Shown piece after piece: positions 37,658-47,315 of a DNA stretch of 64,000 bases. Below the pieces are notes generated by a model. The model was not told the DNA's origin. It was given only the letters and a program-made list of their open reading frames with translations, and did no database searches. The position numbers and the translations under genes are program-made. Source of the stretch: Gammaproteobacteria bacterium 45_16_T64 (GTDB lineage: Bacteria > Pseudomonadota > Gammaproteobacteria > Pseudomonadales > Ketobacteraceae). The first letter of the stretch is position 1. Each line of letters begins with the position of its first letter. The stretch is from NCBI GenBank assembly GCA_002162955.1, contig MABD01000009.1:1-64000 (forward strand), written 5' to 3'.

Positions 37658-39298
37658 CTAATTCAAAATAATCTGGGTCTGTACTTGAGCCTCTAAAAAA
37701 TCGTACCTAAGTTTAACGCAATCCACAGAAGATCCAAAGTATGGATGCCACATAGCCCCCTCAAGTGCTAATTCTGCTCCGCTAACACTGAGACTAACGC
37801 AGAAATCTACACCCTTAATTGTCGCCACACCCCTTTTCAGTTCCACTTCCATATCTGGGTGTATATGCAAGTACCCCGCCGCATGGGAATAACCCCCTTC
37901 CAATCGATCAACAATTATCAACTTCTTGGGCGCAAGATGCCATTCACGATGGTGTAAACAGTCCATCCCTCTTTTCCTCTTGAAACCGTCATGCGCACCT
38001 TTAACAACGACCTCTGCAGAACCAAATTGATCAATAGAACGATTAGTTATTCTAGCCCGCTTCGCCACACGAAATCCGCTCCAGACATGCGAGGAATCCA
38101 TTTCATTAACAGACACGGTATTATGCGAGAATGTCTTTCTTTGCCTAGTCCTTTCTTCACCAAGACCGTATTCAGAAATGCCCGAATTTACAAACACCCT
38201 TCGCCCTCTGACTGAAAGCTCAAATGACAATGAATCTGCATGAGCATGCCCTGGCATATAGTCAGGCCCAATCGGCGCCAAATCGGCAACAAGATACCAC
38301 TCATTAGTCCGGGCAACCAAATAGCCTGAGCTAACCAAATCAATAACATCAATTTTCCCTGCATCCGGCAAATTTAGCACTTGTGTTATTCCTAGCTTTC
38401 TCGCATAACCAAACACCACCGAATTATCAGGTGCGATTCCAAAAGCAGCGTCGTTGAAAAAACTAAATGCTTCATCCGGGTGAGACATCTCTCTCAACCA
38501 GCGTAACATTTTATGAGCAACAGCCCTTGATTCGACAGCCACTCCTGGATCAACAGTATACTCGTATGCCTGAAACACATTAATAAGATCCAATATATCA
38601 ACAAGCATAATTGTATGATACATGGGAGATAACTCAAAATTACCTCCATCAGACAGCACCTGCTCTCGTAACTCTTTTCTATAAATTTCCAGCCCTTTAA
38701 GATACCAGGACCGAGCCTCAACACAATCACAATAAAGGCCAGAAAAAATTAACGCCTTGGCATTTGCAAACAAATGATTGCCCAACAAATGATACTCTAA
38801 CGTCTGGAACAAATAATCAGCTTGTTGAGCTAAGCTATCGAGTATACTTGGACTGGGTGATGCGCCAGAAAGAAAAAATTTGATCCAATTTACAATTCGA
38901 AGAGATGCTGGATAAGGCTCCCAGCCATTCCCTATAGGAGCAGGATTTTCCTCTATCCAACGATTCACAAAATTCATTTGCAAATCGACGCGACTATCCC
39001 TTCCTAGACTCTGTAGATCATCAAAATAGTGTAAATTATATAGCCACAATTTTGCCTTTGAAGGCATATTCCAATCTCCAGGTAAATCAATCACACCTGA
39101 CTCACCAAGAAAACGGACTACATTATCTTCATACAATTTTTGACTATACAACTCGTGGGAAACCCATCGTGCGTTTGGCGATGAAGCTCTTGAGTTGATA
39201 GAACTAACTCTTGGCGTAACAAACTTCCCTCTTATTCGATAGTAAACTTGGCTCAATTTCAAATAACGAACGGTATGAAAATAGGTTAGTAAATTCAA
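37658..39298 (-). CDS. Heparinase II/III-family protein without signal peptide
   Basis: A 546-residue protein with an N-terminal alpha-barrel (about 1-310, heparinase II/III N-domain, with WLYNLHYFDDL and GNHLFANAKALIFSGLY) and a C-terminal beta-sandwich heparinase II/III-like domain (PGHAHADSLSFELSVRGRRVFVNSG and RKTFSHNTVSVNEMDSSHVW). These contain His and Asn residues expected in a polysaccharide lyase site. There is no signal peptide, so the protein should be cytoplasmic, unlike secreted lyases. Close homologues are common next to bi-domain oxidoreductases in O-antigen loci, where their reaction is not established. It may act on a nucleotide- or lipid-linked uronic acid. Confidence 0.85.
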   Translation of the reverse strand: MNLLTYFHTVRYLKLSQVYYRIRGKFVTPRVSSINSRASSPNARWVSHELYSQKLYEDNVVRFLGESGVIDLPGDWNMPSKAKLWLYNLHYFDDLQSLGRDSRVDLQMNFVNRWIEENPAPIGNGWEPYPASLRIVNWIKFFLSGASPSPSILDSLAQQADYLFQTLEYHLLGNHLFANAKALIFSGLYCDCVEARSWYLKGLEIYRKELREQVLSDGGNFELSPMYHTIMLVDILDLINVFQAYEYTVDPGVAVESRAVAHKMLRWLREMSHPDEAFSFFNDAAFGIAPDNSVVFGYARKLGITQVLNLPDAGKIDVIDLVSSGYLVARTNEWYLVADLAPIGPDYMPGHAHADSLSFELSVRGRRVFVNSGISEYGLGEERTRQRKTFSHNTVSVNEMDSSHVWSGFRVAKRARITNRSIDQFGSAEVVVKGAHDGFKRKRGMDCLHHREWHLAPKKLIIVDRLEGGYSHAAGYLHIHPDMEVELKRGVATIKGVDFCVSLSVSGAELALEGAMWHPYFGSSVDCVKLRYDFLEAQVQTQIILN

Positions 39299-39346
39299 GG
39301 TTCCACACTCTCCGAAGAAATACTAAAACTCAACGAGCTCCCCCCT

Positions 39347-41467
39347 TTATCGTAACGAGGATGCGATATCAATAGAAAGCCGGGATACTTCCATGATTTC
39401 AGAAAAAGAAATTGGTGTACCTGTACCAGCCCTAATCGATTCCACAAAAGACCTGACACAATAGTTTTGCCCCTTGTCCTGCCGAACCAGTTTGCTTTTC
39501 TTAATTCCAGGCCAATCAAAACCTACAAGACGCCTAAAATTGTCAATTTGTAGAACACCTCCATTCGCAAAAACTTCAACCCTCTCTTTTGGAAAAGATT
39601 TCCCTCCATTCGCAAAATAATTAATAACCCCCACCGAACCATCACTAAACTGCAAGGTAATACAAGACTTATCCTCAGTAATTTTCATGCTTGGTGACTT
39701 CCCCATTGAAGCAGCAAAAAAACTCTCAATTTCACAACCAGCTAGAAACCTCATAAGATCAATATAATGACATGCCTCTCCCAGGATACGTCCACCACCA
39801 ACCGAAGGATCATGAACCCAGTGATCAAAGGGTATATCACCAGCATTCATAGTAAAAATGAACGTCTTTGCTCCCTTAACAAAAGAGAGCCTCTCTTTAA
39901 CAGCCAAGGTATGCGGAGCAAACCTTCGGTTATAACCAACCATCAATTTACAGCGTTCACCCTGGCGAAAATAGGCCTTCTCTATTTCATCCAAGCCCTC
40001 TTGTGTCAAAGCCAAAGGCTTTTCGACAAAAACGTGCTTTCCTGCATCCAAGGCCTGAACTACTTGCTCGCTGTGCAAATGATGCTGCGTTGCAATAACC
40101 ACAGTATTAATGTCATCACTCTCTAATATGCTTGAATACTCAGTAGAAGCTTGGAGAAATCCATTTTTTTTACCATGATGAACAGCACTAACCCCTCCGC
40201 TTGTTAGTAGTGTATTAAGCTCAACATCCGCTCCCCTAAAAGCAGGAATTAACACCCTAGAAGCGTAATTTCCTGCTCCCACAAATCCACAAGATACTTC
40301 ATTCTCAGTGCCACTGGCAAGGCTCGAACTTATCGATATAGACTTTACCGCTATTAACTCTATTGGATCGGACTTATAGTCTAATAGGACACCTAATGTG
40401 TGTGTTTCTTCGAGTTTAGAATATGCCTCCACGGCGTCACCAATATCAAACTCGAAGCTCATTAGTGGCTCCATATTTATGGCCCCTGCACTCATCAAAT
40501 CGAGTACAGACTCAAAGTTCCTCTGCTCAGTCCAGCGAACAAATCCAACTGGATAATCTATACCACTTTCTTCATATTCTTTATCATATCGGCCGGGACC
40601 ATAGGAACAAGACACTTGAAAAGTAATTTCTTTTTCATAAAAATCTGCACGAGATAACTCCAGCCCAACCACACCCACAAGAACTACCCGGCCACGTTTA
40701 CGACACATATTAGCTGCCTGGCTTACAGGTTCACTACTAGAGGTCGATGCTGTGATTATTACCGCATCTACCCCTCGCCCTCTTGAAAAATCACTTGCTA
40801 TATCAACAGGGGTTTCAGCAATTGACAAATCCACAACCTCAGCACCAAACGATTTAGCCAACGCACACCGGTTTGAATCAAAGTCGATACCTAGCACCCG
40901 ACAACCACTCGCCCTTAACAACTGTACTGTTATCAAGCCAATCAACCCCAGGCCAGTAACAACTACTACTTCACCAATCTCAGCTTTTGAGATCCTAACC
41001 CCCTGCATAGCAATAGCAGCCAACACAGTAAATGCGGCACTTTTATTATCTACATTGTCTGGGACCTTCGCACATAAGTTTTTCGAAACCCTTACGATCT
41101 CCGCGTGCCCTCCATTAGAAACAACTCGATCTCCAACCTGAAACCCAGTGTTACCAGCGTGCTGAACAATGCCTACATTGCAATAACCCAAAGGCAGGGG
41201 TTGATTAAGCTTAGATTTAACTGTTTCCAGAGTAGTCAGAACACCATCCGTCTTAACCTTATCAAGAACCATTTTAACCTTGTCGGGCTGGGACCTAGCT
41301 TTTGCAATCAGCCCTGATTTACCGAAATCAATTAACATTTTCTCGGTACCAAGAGAGATCAAGGTCTTACAAGTTGCAATTAGTAATTGATTGTCCACCG
41401 GTTGTGGGCACGGGATATCAACCAGTTGGGTTTCACCATTAGATATATTTTGTAGCACTTGTCTCAA
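39347..41467 (-). CDS. Bi-domain oxidoreductase: MDR (zinc-alcohol-dehydrogenase-like) fused to Gfo/Idh/MocA
   Basis: A 706-residue natural fusion. Residues about 1-370 are an MDR/alcohol-dehydrogenase-like module with the Rossmann motif GLGLIG at 172-177; the usual catalytic zinc Cys/His set is not obvious. Residues about 390-706 are a Gfo/Idh/MocA module, beginning CGFVGAGNYASRVLIPAF and including EKPLALTQEG and VGYNRRFAPH. The two modules together suggest sequential oxidation and reduction of a sugar, possibly a C-epimerisation through a keto intermediate. The gene is 48 bp before the heparinase-like gene and 19 bp after the first HisF-like gene. The substrate is unknown. Confidence 0.9.
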   Translation of the reverse strand: MRQVLQNISNGETQLVDIPCPQPVDNQLLIATCKTLISLGTEKMLIDFGKSGLIAKARSQPDKVKMVLDKVKTDGVLTTLETVKSKLNQPLPLGYCNVGIVQHAGNTGFQVGDRVVSNGGHAEIVRVSKNLCAKVPDNVDNKSAAFTVLAAIAMQGVRISKAEIGEVVVVTGLGLIGLITVQLLRASGCRVLGIDFDSNRCALAKSFGAEVVDLSIAETPVDIASDFSRGRGVDAVIITASTSSSEPVSQAANMCRKRGRVVLVGVVGLELSRADFYEKEITFQVSCSYGPGRYDKEYEESGIDYPVGFVRWTEQRNFESVLDLMSAGAINMEPLMSFEFDIGDAVEAYSKLEETHTLGVLLDYKSDPIELIAVKSISISSSLASGTENEVSCGFVGAGNYASRVLIPAFRGADVELNTLLTSGGVSAVHHGKKNGFLQASTEYSSILESDDINTVVIATQHHLHSEQVVQALDAGKHVFVEKPLALTQEGLDEIEKAYFRQGERCKLMVGYNRRFAPHTLAVKERLSFVKGAKTFIFTMNAGDIPFDHWVHDPSVGGGRILGEACHYIDLMRFLAGCEIESFFAASMGKSPSMKITEDKSCITLQFSDGSVGVINYFANGGKSFPKERVEVFANGGVLQIDNFRRLVGFDWPGIKKSKLVRQDKGQNYCVRSFVESIRAGTGTPISFSEIMEVSRLSIDIASSLR

Positions 41468-41486
41468 CTCATTATCCTCATAACAA

Positions 41487-42260
41487 CTACGCTTTTAGCC
41501 TATGAATTAGGGATGCATCATTTTCAGATAGGTAATTAATCAACACTGCTTTATAACTACCTTTGAACACAAACAAACTACCTGCTGCCGCGCCGATTAC
41601 ATCATAGGTATGCACTAACTCTTTTATATGATCAACAGAGCCAGCCCCCCCAAGTACAGTCATTGGAACCTTAATTGTCTCTCTTATTCTTCTAACTATA
41701 TTCAGATCATAACCCTTCATTACGCCATCATTATTGATCGAATTAACGACTATCTCCCCAACCCCCATTCTTTCTAGAACTCTTGCAAATTGGACAGGAC
41801 ACTTACCAGTATTTTTAGTAGCATTATGGGTCCATATCTCATACTTTGACCCAATGAGTTTCTTTTTAACGTCCAGTATAGCCACAACACTTTGCCCGCC
41901 AATCTCTCTGGCAATTTCTCTCACTAACTCAGGGTTATGCACTATCGATGCACTTAAAGCTACTTTTTCAACACCAAGACTAATTATCTTTCTAGCTTGC
42001 TCTTTAGTTGTCACACCGCCACCGTAACAAAAAGGCATTCGGCACTCTGAAGCCATTTTCTCGATCATATGAAAGTCTGGCTCACCAGACGCACGGGTAG
42101 CATCGATATCAAGCACTATTAGCTCATCAACTTCTTTTTCATTAAAAATCTTAACAGCATTTAATGGGTCACCTACGTACTTTCCCTCTTTAAATTTAAC
42201 TGTTTTGACCAACCCCTTATTTCTAATAAGTAAGCACGGTATCACCCTAGATCTAAGCAT
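41487..42260 (-). CDS. HisF-like cyclase subunit homologue, triad 1 (WbuZ/HisF2 type)
   Basis: A 257-residue TIM-barrel homologue of imidazole glycerol phosphate synthase HisF. True HisF has an Asp in the CLDVR motif of strand 1; here it reads CLLIR, so the first catalytic Asp is absent, while the second Asp (in AILDVKKK) is kept. That argues against histidine synthesis and for the WbuZ/HisF2 role: receiving ammonia from the HisH-like partner for sugar amidination by the WbpG-like enzyme. It begins three bases after the hisH-like stop. The likely product is an acetamidino sugar. Confidence 0.88.
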   Translation of the reverse strand: MLRSRVIPCLLIRNKGLVKTVKFKEGKYVGDPLNAVKIFNEKEVDELIVLDIDATRASGEPDFHMIEKMASECRMPFCYGGGVTTKEQARKIISLGVEKVALSASIVHNPELVREIAREIGGQSVVAILDVKKKLIGSKYEIWTHNATKNTGKCPVQFARVLERMGVGEIVVNSINNDGVMKGYDLNIVRRIRETIKVPMTVLGGAGSVDHIKELVHTYDVIGAAAGSLFVFKGSYKAVLINYLSENDASLIHRLKA

Positions 42261-42263
42261 GCC

Positions 42264-42878
42264 TCAAAGTTCCGCGAAGTTTTTAAGTAATCTAATGCCA
42301 TTTCCATGGCTTTTCTCGGGATGGCATTGAATACCATAAACATTCTTGGAATTCACAATGCTGCTAAAGGTTTGCCCATAACGAGAACTCGCAAGCGTGC
42401 TTTCTTCTGACTCGCATTCAAAATAATAAGAATGCAGAAAGTAAAAACGAGAAGTGTGGTCAAACCCTGTCAAAATTTTGCTGCTTTTCAACGGCTGAAT
42501 ACTATTCCACCCCATATGTGGTAAGTACTCTTGCGCTTCCGAATCACAAAAAACGATTTTCTTTACAACGCCATCAATCCACCCCAAACCTGAAAGCTCC
42601 CCTTCTTCTGAAGAACATGCAAGCATTTGCATTCCCACACAAATACCTAAAATAGGCACTTCTTGCTCCAACACTAGATCATCCAACCTAGCACGCATTC
42701 CAGACTCGTTTAACCTTGTAATAGCATAGTCAAACGAACCCACACCAGGAAAAATAATCTTAGTTGCGCCTTTCAATTGATCTGCAGTTTGAGCAACCTT
42801 AAATGGTATGTTCAGACGCTTATAAATATTCGTGAATGCTAACACATTCCCAAGTCCATAATCGACCACGACTATCAA
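42264..42878 (-). CDS. HisH-like glutamine amidotransferase, triad 1 (WbuY/HisH2 type)
   Basis: A 204-residue class I glutamine amidotransferase that releases ammonia for the HisF-like/WbpG-like pair. The nucleophilic Cys is in ILGICVGMQML and the His/Glu dyad in IQCHPEKS, so the triad is intact. The N-terminus is IVVVDYGLGNVLAF, as in HisH. Its ATG overlaps the wbpG-like stop by four bases. Location in a polysaccharide operon without other his genes argues for sugar amidation rather than histidine biosynthesis. Confidence 0.9.
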   Translation of the reverse strand: MIVVVDYGLGNVLAFTNIYKRLNIPFKVAQTADQLKGATKIIFPGVGSFDYAITRLNESGMRARLDDLVLEQEVPILGICVGMQMLACSSEEGELSGLGWIDGVVKKIVFCDSEAQEYLPHMGWNSIQPLKSSKILTGFDHTSRFYFLHSYYFECESEESTLASSRYGQTFSSIVNSKNVYGIQCHPEKSHGNGIRLLKNFAEL

Positions 42879-44044
42879 CGCTTCCCTCCTTTTTCCAACC
42901 CCAGAAACTTCATTATTAGCGCACCCACTTCGTAAATCGTCTGTTGTGACTTATAGTCTCGATATGTCTTGTTTGGTGCATCCATATACTCCTGCAATTC
43001 ATCAACAGTAATATCTAGCTTGGTTGCTATATACTCAAAATCATGAGCTATCGATTCTTCATCGTAGGATTTCTTTTCCAACAATTCTAAGGCCTCAGAC
43101 CTCGACATTTGCCCAGTGAGAATGAGGCTCGAAAACTGGACTTTGCGTGTGTCAAAACCAAATTTTTTCGGAAGCCAGTAACCCTCGTAGAACTTAGTAA
43201 AACGAGACTCAAAATGTTTCTGGGCATAACGCTGATACCCATAATTATCAACCAAGAACTGGGTTGCCTCCTCTTTGTTGTACACCATATAATCCAATGG
43301 CCTATATACTTTAATACCCTTAATATAGGGTAGATAGACTTTGTGCCAAAGAATGTTCGTTACCCTATAATTCTTTAGTGGGCGAGTCCCATGTTTACGA
43401 TGAATATCCTTTAACTGAATTGAATCAGACTGATAGTACATCCACTCTATAGGGTTACGAATACATTCCGTTGAGTAGTTTCCACCTGTCAAAATATGTT
43501 TTATTCCGTGTTTATTTGCAAATTTATACATCGTAGCAAAAAACGCATGATCTTGTGGTGTATCTATATGTGGGACCCCTGATTTGAAATATGCTAATTG
43601 CAGGTCTTTCATTTCTTCCCAATCGATAACCTCTGTGTACAGGTCCAAATCAAGCCTATCGACAATTTGCTCGATATTGTTGACGGCTTGCTGTGAATTC
43701 CAGCCAGCATCCACGTGAAATACAAGAGGCCTAAGACCTAATTTTTCCTTAGCCAGATATACTAGATAGGAGCTGTCAATCCCTCCACTCATTCCAATAA
43801 TACAATCGAAATCTTTATCGCTATTCTGGCGCTTAATGTCATCTGCTATTTTGGAAATTTGACCCCACCCCTTCTCGGAAGTGTCCCATTTCGGCTCAAT
43901 ATCTTTCCAAAAAGTATTGCAATGATCGCACGTACCTGTTGAATCAAATACAATCTTACTATCGGTAGTGTCCATGACACAATTTCTACAAACTTTCAAA
44001 TCCACCTCGCCCACCTCGCTCACGATAGCGTACATATTAAACAT
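42875..44044 (-). CDS. N-acetyl sugar amidotransferase, triad 1 (WbpG/WbuX/PseA family)
   Basis: A 389-residue adenine-nucleotide alpha-hydrolase (PP-loop) enzyme that converts an N-acetyl group on a sugar into an acetamidino group. It has an N-terminal zinc-ribbon-like set CRNC and CDHC (about residues 19-42) and the PP-loop IGMSGGIDSSYLVYLA near 87-102. TGGNYSTECIRNPIEWMY is a family stretch. ATG at 44044 is followed by another at 44035; both precede the first Cys. It belongs with the HisH- and HisF-like genes that follow, with overlapping or near-overlapping ends. Its sugar substrate is not shown by the sequence. Confidence 0.9.
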   Translation of the reverse strand: MFNMYAIVSEVGEVDLKVCRNCVMDTTDSKIVFDSTGTCDHCNTFWKDIEPKWDTSEKGWGQISKIADDIKRQNSDKDFDCIIGMSGGIDSSYLVYLAKEKLGLRPLVFHVDAGWNSQQAVNNIEQIVDRLDLDLYTEVIDWEEMKDLQLAYFKSGVPHIDTPQDHAFFATMYKFANKHGIKHILTGGNYSTECIRNPIEWMYYQSDSIQLKDIHRKHGTRPLKNYRVTNILWHKVYLPYIKGIKVYRPLDYMVYNKEEATQFLVDNYGYQRYAQKHFESRFTKFYEGYWLPKKFGFDTRKVQFSSLILTGQMSRSEALELLEKKSYDEESIAHDFEYIATKLDITVDELQEYMDAPNKTYRDYKSQQTIYEVGALIMKFLGLEKGGKR

Positions 44045-44048
44045 TTAC

Positions 44049-45143
44049 TTAAACGGCCCCATAGAGCTTTTTGACTAGCTTATCAACAGACCTACTCTGA
44101 TCAAATAAATCTAAAGCTTCAGCCGTAGGCTTGTATGGTTCTTTAACAATCAATTTGGCAGACTCCAACGCCTTATCTAGCCAAGCTCCCCCAGCAAGAT
44201 CAATGACAACGATCCTGCTTTTCATGCAAGACGGCAACACATCAATCCAGCTATTATAAGTGACAGCCACACAACATCCACAAAAGATTGCCTCGTAAAC
44301 ACTTCTTGGCGATGAGTCACTTACAGGTACGGATATAGCAAGAAGGGTAGAGCTAAAAAGGTTATACATATCATCTCTTTCAACCCTGCCTCTAAAGAGA
44401 TCCTGTTCTGAAGATAAGTCTAGTATTCTATTCTTATAAAAATCTTCCCAGAACGGATATATAAAGTCGAGTATCGGCTTTTTCTTTGATATATCCCTAG
44501 CCTTAAGAATTTCATCTAAACGGTAGATCTCTGCGAGCCCTCTAAAAGAAACCACACGTGTTCTTGGACAAAGGGGATCTGTCATATTTCGTATTGCATG
44601 CGTATCAACCCCGTTTTGAAGAACGATGCACTCACGTGAACTCAGCGCCTCAACCCTTTTTGCCATATTATTGGAATCGACAGTCACATGGTCAGCAGCC
44701 TTCAGGGCCTTAGCAGCAAAAAAACGATATAAACGAGACCTATCGGGCCTTACAAGAACCTCACTTCCCTGTGGCGTACCTATATAACTAACTCCAGCCA
44801 ACCAACACAAGAACATATAATACATGGTATGAGCATGAATCAACGCACCGGGATATTTTTTGCTCAATTTCCGAACAGCTAGTGTTTGTATAGGTACCGC
44901 TACTAATTTGACTAAGTTTCGCCATATATTCCCAACATTAGACTGACCTTTCAATAACCACCGATCTACGTTGTAGAGGTTAACAATATAATCATCACTC
45001 TCTACGATTTTAGTATGCCCTTCACTATCAATAAGATCTGTAGCAAAAATCACTCTCCGATTAGTAACAGCGCGTCTTATTAATCTATACCAATCCATTG
45101 TATGGTAACAACGTGCATTACCTAATATGATAATGTCCTTCAT
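44049..45143 (-). CDS. GT4-like glycosyltransferase
   Basis: A 364-residue GT-B glycosyltransferase. Recognisable features: the HAHTMYYMFLCWLAGVSYIGTPQGSEVLVRP region near the end of the N-domain, VTVDSNNMAKRVEAL and VLQNGVDTHAI at the domain link, and a C-domain with ISVPVSDSSPRSVYEAIFCGCCVAVTYNSW, the GT4 donor-binding motif with its Glu. There is no signal peptide. It overlaps the wzy-type gene by four bases and lies four bases before wbpG-like triad 1. Donor and acceptor are unknown. Confidence 0.82.
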   Translation of the reverse strand: MKDIIILGNARCYHTMDWYRLIRRAVTNRRVIFATDLIDSEGHTKIVESDDYIVNLYNVDRWLLKGQSNVGNIWRNLVKLVAVPIQTLAVRKLSKKYPGALIHAHTMYYMFLCWLAGVSYIGTPQGSEVLVRPDRSRLYRFFAAKALKAADHVTVDSNNMAKRVEALSSRECIVLQNGVDTHAIRNMTDPLCPRTRVVSFRGLAEIYRLDEILKARDISKKKPILDFIYPFWEDFYKNRILDLSSEQDLFRGRVERDDMYNLFSSTLLAISVPVSDSSPRSVYEAIFCGCCVAVTYNSWIDVLPSCMKSRIVVIDLAGGAWLDKALESAKLIVKEPYKPTAEALDLFDQSRSVDKLVKKLYGAV

Positions 45144-46375
45144 TTTGTGATTTCCTTTTTATCTAATTGCCTAATAATTGATGGGGCAAATAGAAATGCA
45201 AAAAGTGCACTTTCCCAAATAGTCGTTCTTTGCACAACAAATAGGGACAGTGGAATCAAAGTAGAAAAAACAGCCTTTTCCTCTAACGTTAAGTTATTTC
45301 TAGTTGATGCAATACAAGATACGATGACAGCCAACAGTAACACTATTAGGTAACCAATTAGCGCAAAAAAACCACCCAAAACGAACTTATACATAGGCAT
45401 AAATGTGGCGAATGCTTTAGCAGAATAATCTGAATTACCGGTACCACTCTCCCCCTGAAAACTGAATCCAAAAGGGTGGCTCAATATCAAGCCTGGCAAT
45501 TCAGAAATACCCTGCTCTATATTATCCAATCTGGTCATTCTAGATGCTTGCTTCGCGTCATATTTACCTTTTAAGAACCCCAACTGAGATATCCCACCCA
45601 TAAGCATTAAAATCATAACAATGCTTGCAAATGAAAAGAATCGTTTCTTATTAAACATATAGAAAAACAAAGGCATCAGCAGCAAGCTAATGAAAGCCCC
45701 TATTGAGAAAGCAAAAAACACACCGATAAGCATGACGACCACACTAAGATAGGCCTTTTGGTAATATGCGTAAGCAGTAGCTGGAATTAAGTACATCGCT
45801 AATGTACCAGGTTCCAAAAACCAGCCATACATACGAAAATGGACTCCTCCACTTTCCAGCGGATAAAACAATGAGAAAAACCCAGCTAAAAACACTCCCC
45901 CCGATGTATCTAACTCTCTGAGCTTTAACAGCCCTCCCAATACAAACACATTGAAATACTCACAAAGCGCAAGCGTTACCCCCAAGAGCATAAAACAGTA
46001 AAAAACATACCATAGGGGCCGATCAAAATATCTACTTTGCTTTAAGAAAACAGGAGCAGCCAGATAGGCGCCCCAAGGTATTAGCAAGCCAATATACGAT
46101 AAATTCACCAAATCCTTATTAATATTATACAATATGTTCGCCGACATCCCCAAGAAAACCAAGAGACCAGGAATAATATAAAAGCACCATACGGTTAACC
46201 TAAAGCGCGATCGAAAAAGCCCTATAAGAAAAACCATATTGAGAGCCAACAGCATCAATAAATTCAAAATGCTTGATATTAATTCTATGTGCCATATGAA
46301 TTTCAAGGCTGTCAATTGGAACAAAAGAGTAATGACGAGAAACACCATCGGCAAATATTTTTTCAAAGTACTCAT
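45140..46375 (-). CDS. wzy: Probable Wzy O-antigen polymerase
   Basis: A 411-residue, highly hydrophobic protein with about eleven or twelve predicted membrane helices and a larger soluble loop around residues 280-325 (DNIEQGISELPGLILSHPFGFSFQGESG). This architecture, the presence of an EPGTLAMYLIP motif and the position beside wzx and glycosyltransferases make it the polymerase candidate. The ATG at 46375 follows GAGG with a six-base spacer; a TTG four codons upstream is in frame. Wzy proteins share little sequence, so the call rests on topology and context. WaaL ligase is a weaker alternative. Confidence 0.78.
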   Translation of the reverse strand: MSTLKKYLPMVFLVITLLFQLTALKFIWHIELISSILNLLMLLALNMVFLIGLFRSRFRLTVWCFYIIPGLLVFLGMSANILYNINKDLVNLSYIGLLIPWGAYLAAPVFLKQSRYFDRPLWYVFYCFMLLGVTLALCEYFNVFVLGGLLKLRELDTSGGVFLAGFFSLFYPLESGGVHFRMYGWFLEPGTLAMYLIPATAYAYYQKAYLSVVVMLIGVFFAFSIGAFISLLLMPLFFYMFNKKRFFSFASIVMILMLMGGISQLGFLKGKYDAKQASRMTRLDNIEQGISELPGLILSHPFGFSFQGESGTGNSDYSAKAFATFMPMYKFVLGGFFALIGYLIVLLLAVIVSCIASTRNNLTLEEKAVFSTLIPLSLFVVQRTTIWESALFAFLFAPSIIRQLDKKEITK

Positions 46376-46424
46376 AGGCTGCCTCAAATCACCTTCCGAT
46401 ATAAATTGCTGAATCTAACACCCC

Positions 46425-47315
46425 CTACCTTGACAACTTAGAAAACCTAATCCGCACCAACATGTAGACCGTCTTAAGCTTGATTGTCAAAGGAGAAGCC
46501 AACAAACTTACTTTCGAAAGAGATAGCTTAGCATCAGGCAATTTTCCTAGTAAAAATTGAGCACGACCTTTTCCGTAGTCGAACCACCAAGGCATCCCCC
46601 CGCCACACAAACTTACTATTTCCTCAGAATACCTTTCTTCAAACAAGGTTAAGTTTCTCAGTTTCAATGTTGGGTTACTTACGTTACCACCACCAAGCCA
46701 ATAATATCCTAACACTTGATCCAAACGCACAAAATTATCGGTTAGCTTCGCAATCCTAAGCCATGCGTCATAATCTTCCATGGCGATTAGCTCTTTATCT
46801 TCAAAGAGACCACCAATTTCATTCAAAAGGCTTCGGCGCACTACCACGCTAGAATTCTCAATAGCATTTCCGCTCATGAGTAGATCGTTAAATACCGGCA
46901 ACTCTAAACCTCTAGAAACACCTGACCTGCGGTAATTTCGCTGCCCAAGGCTTCGTACCAAGAATAAATCGTGAAAAACCAGGTCCGCACCGCCTTCCAA
47001 ATATTGAACTGATTGCGTTAATTTATCAGGGCACCACCAATCATCAGAATCCAGAAAAGCTACCCACTTGCCTCTAGCATGTTTAATACCAAGATTTCTT
47101 GAAGCTGCGATAACTCCATGGTTTTCTATTTTCAGTAGCGTAATTCGTTGACTTGCATAGCCGCTAATTAGCTCATCAGTACTATCTGTGGAATTATTGT
47201 CTACTACTAAAATTTCCCATTCCGAAAAGGTTTGATTGAATACTGAGTCTATGGCTCTCTTAAGATCAACGGCTCGATTATACGTAGGGATGACAATTGA
47301 TACTTGAGGGTTCAT
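46425..47315 (-). CDS. GT2-family glycosyltransferase
   Basis: A 296-residue GT-A enzyme with the family start VSIVIPTYNRAVDLKRAIDSVFNQTFSEWEILVVDNNSTD, the metal-binding DSDDWW near 90-95 and an acceptor-side MEDYDAWLRI motif holding the likely catalytic Asp. It probably transfers one sugar of the repeat unit onto the lipid-linked intermediate at the cytoplasmic face. The gene overlaps the preceding SDR by four bases and is about 50 bp before wzy. The donor is not predictable. Confidence 0.9.
   Translation of the reverse strand: MNPQVSIVIPTYNRAVDLKRAIDSVFNQTFSEWEILVVDNNSTDSTDELISGYASQRITLLKIENHGVIAASRNLGIKHARGKWVAFLDSDDWWCPDKLTQSVQYLEGGADLVFHDLFLVRSLGQRNYRRSGVSRGLELPVFNDLLMSGNAIENSSVVVRRSLLNEIGGLFEDKELIAMEDYDAWLRIAKLTDNFVRLDQVLGYYWLGGGNVSNPTLKLRNLTLFEERYSEEIVSLCGGGMPWWFDYGKGRAQFLLGKLPDAKLSLSKVSLLASPLTIKLKTVYMLVRIRFSKLSR

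Noticed and set aside
41487-42878. HisH/HisF of histidine biosynthesis
   Set aside because: No other his genes nearby, first HisF catalytic Asp missing, and a WbpG-type amidotransferase adjacent.
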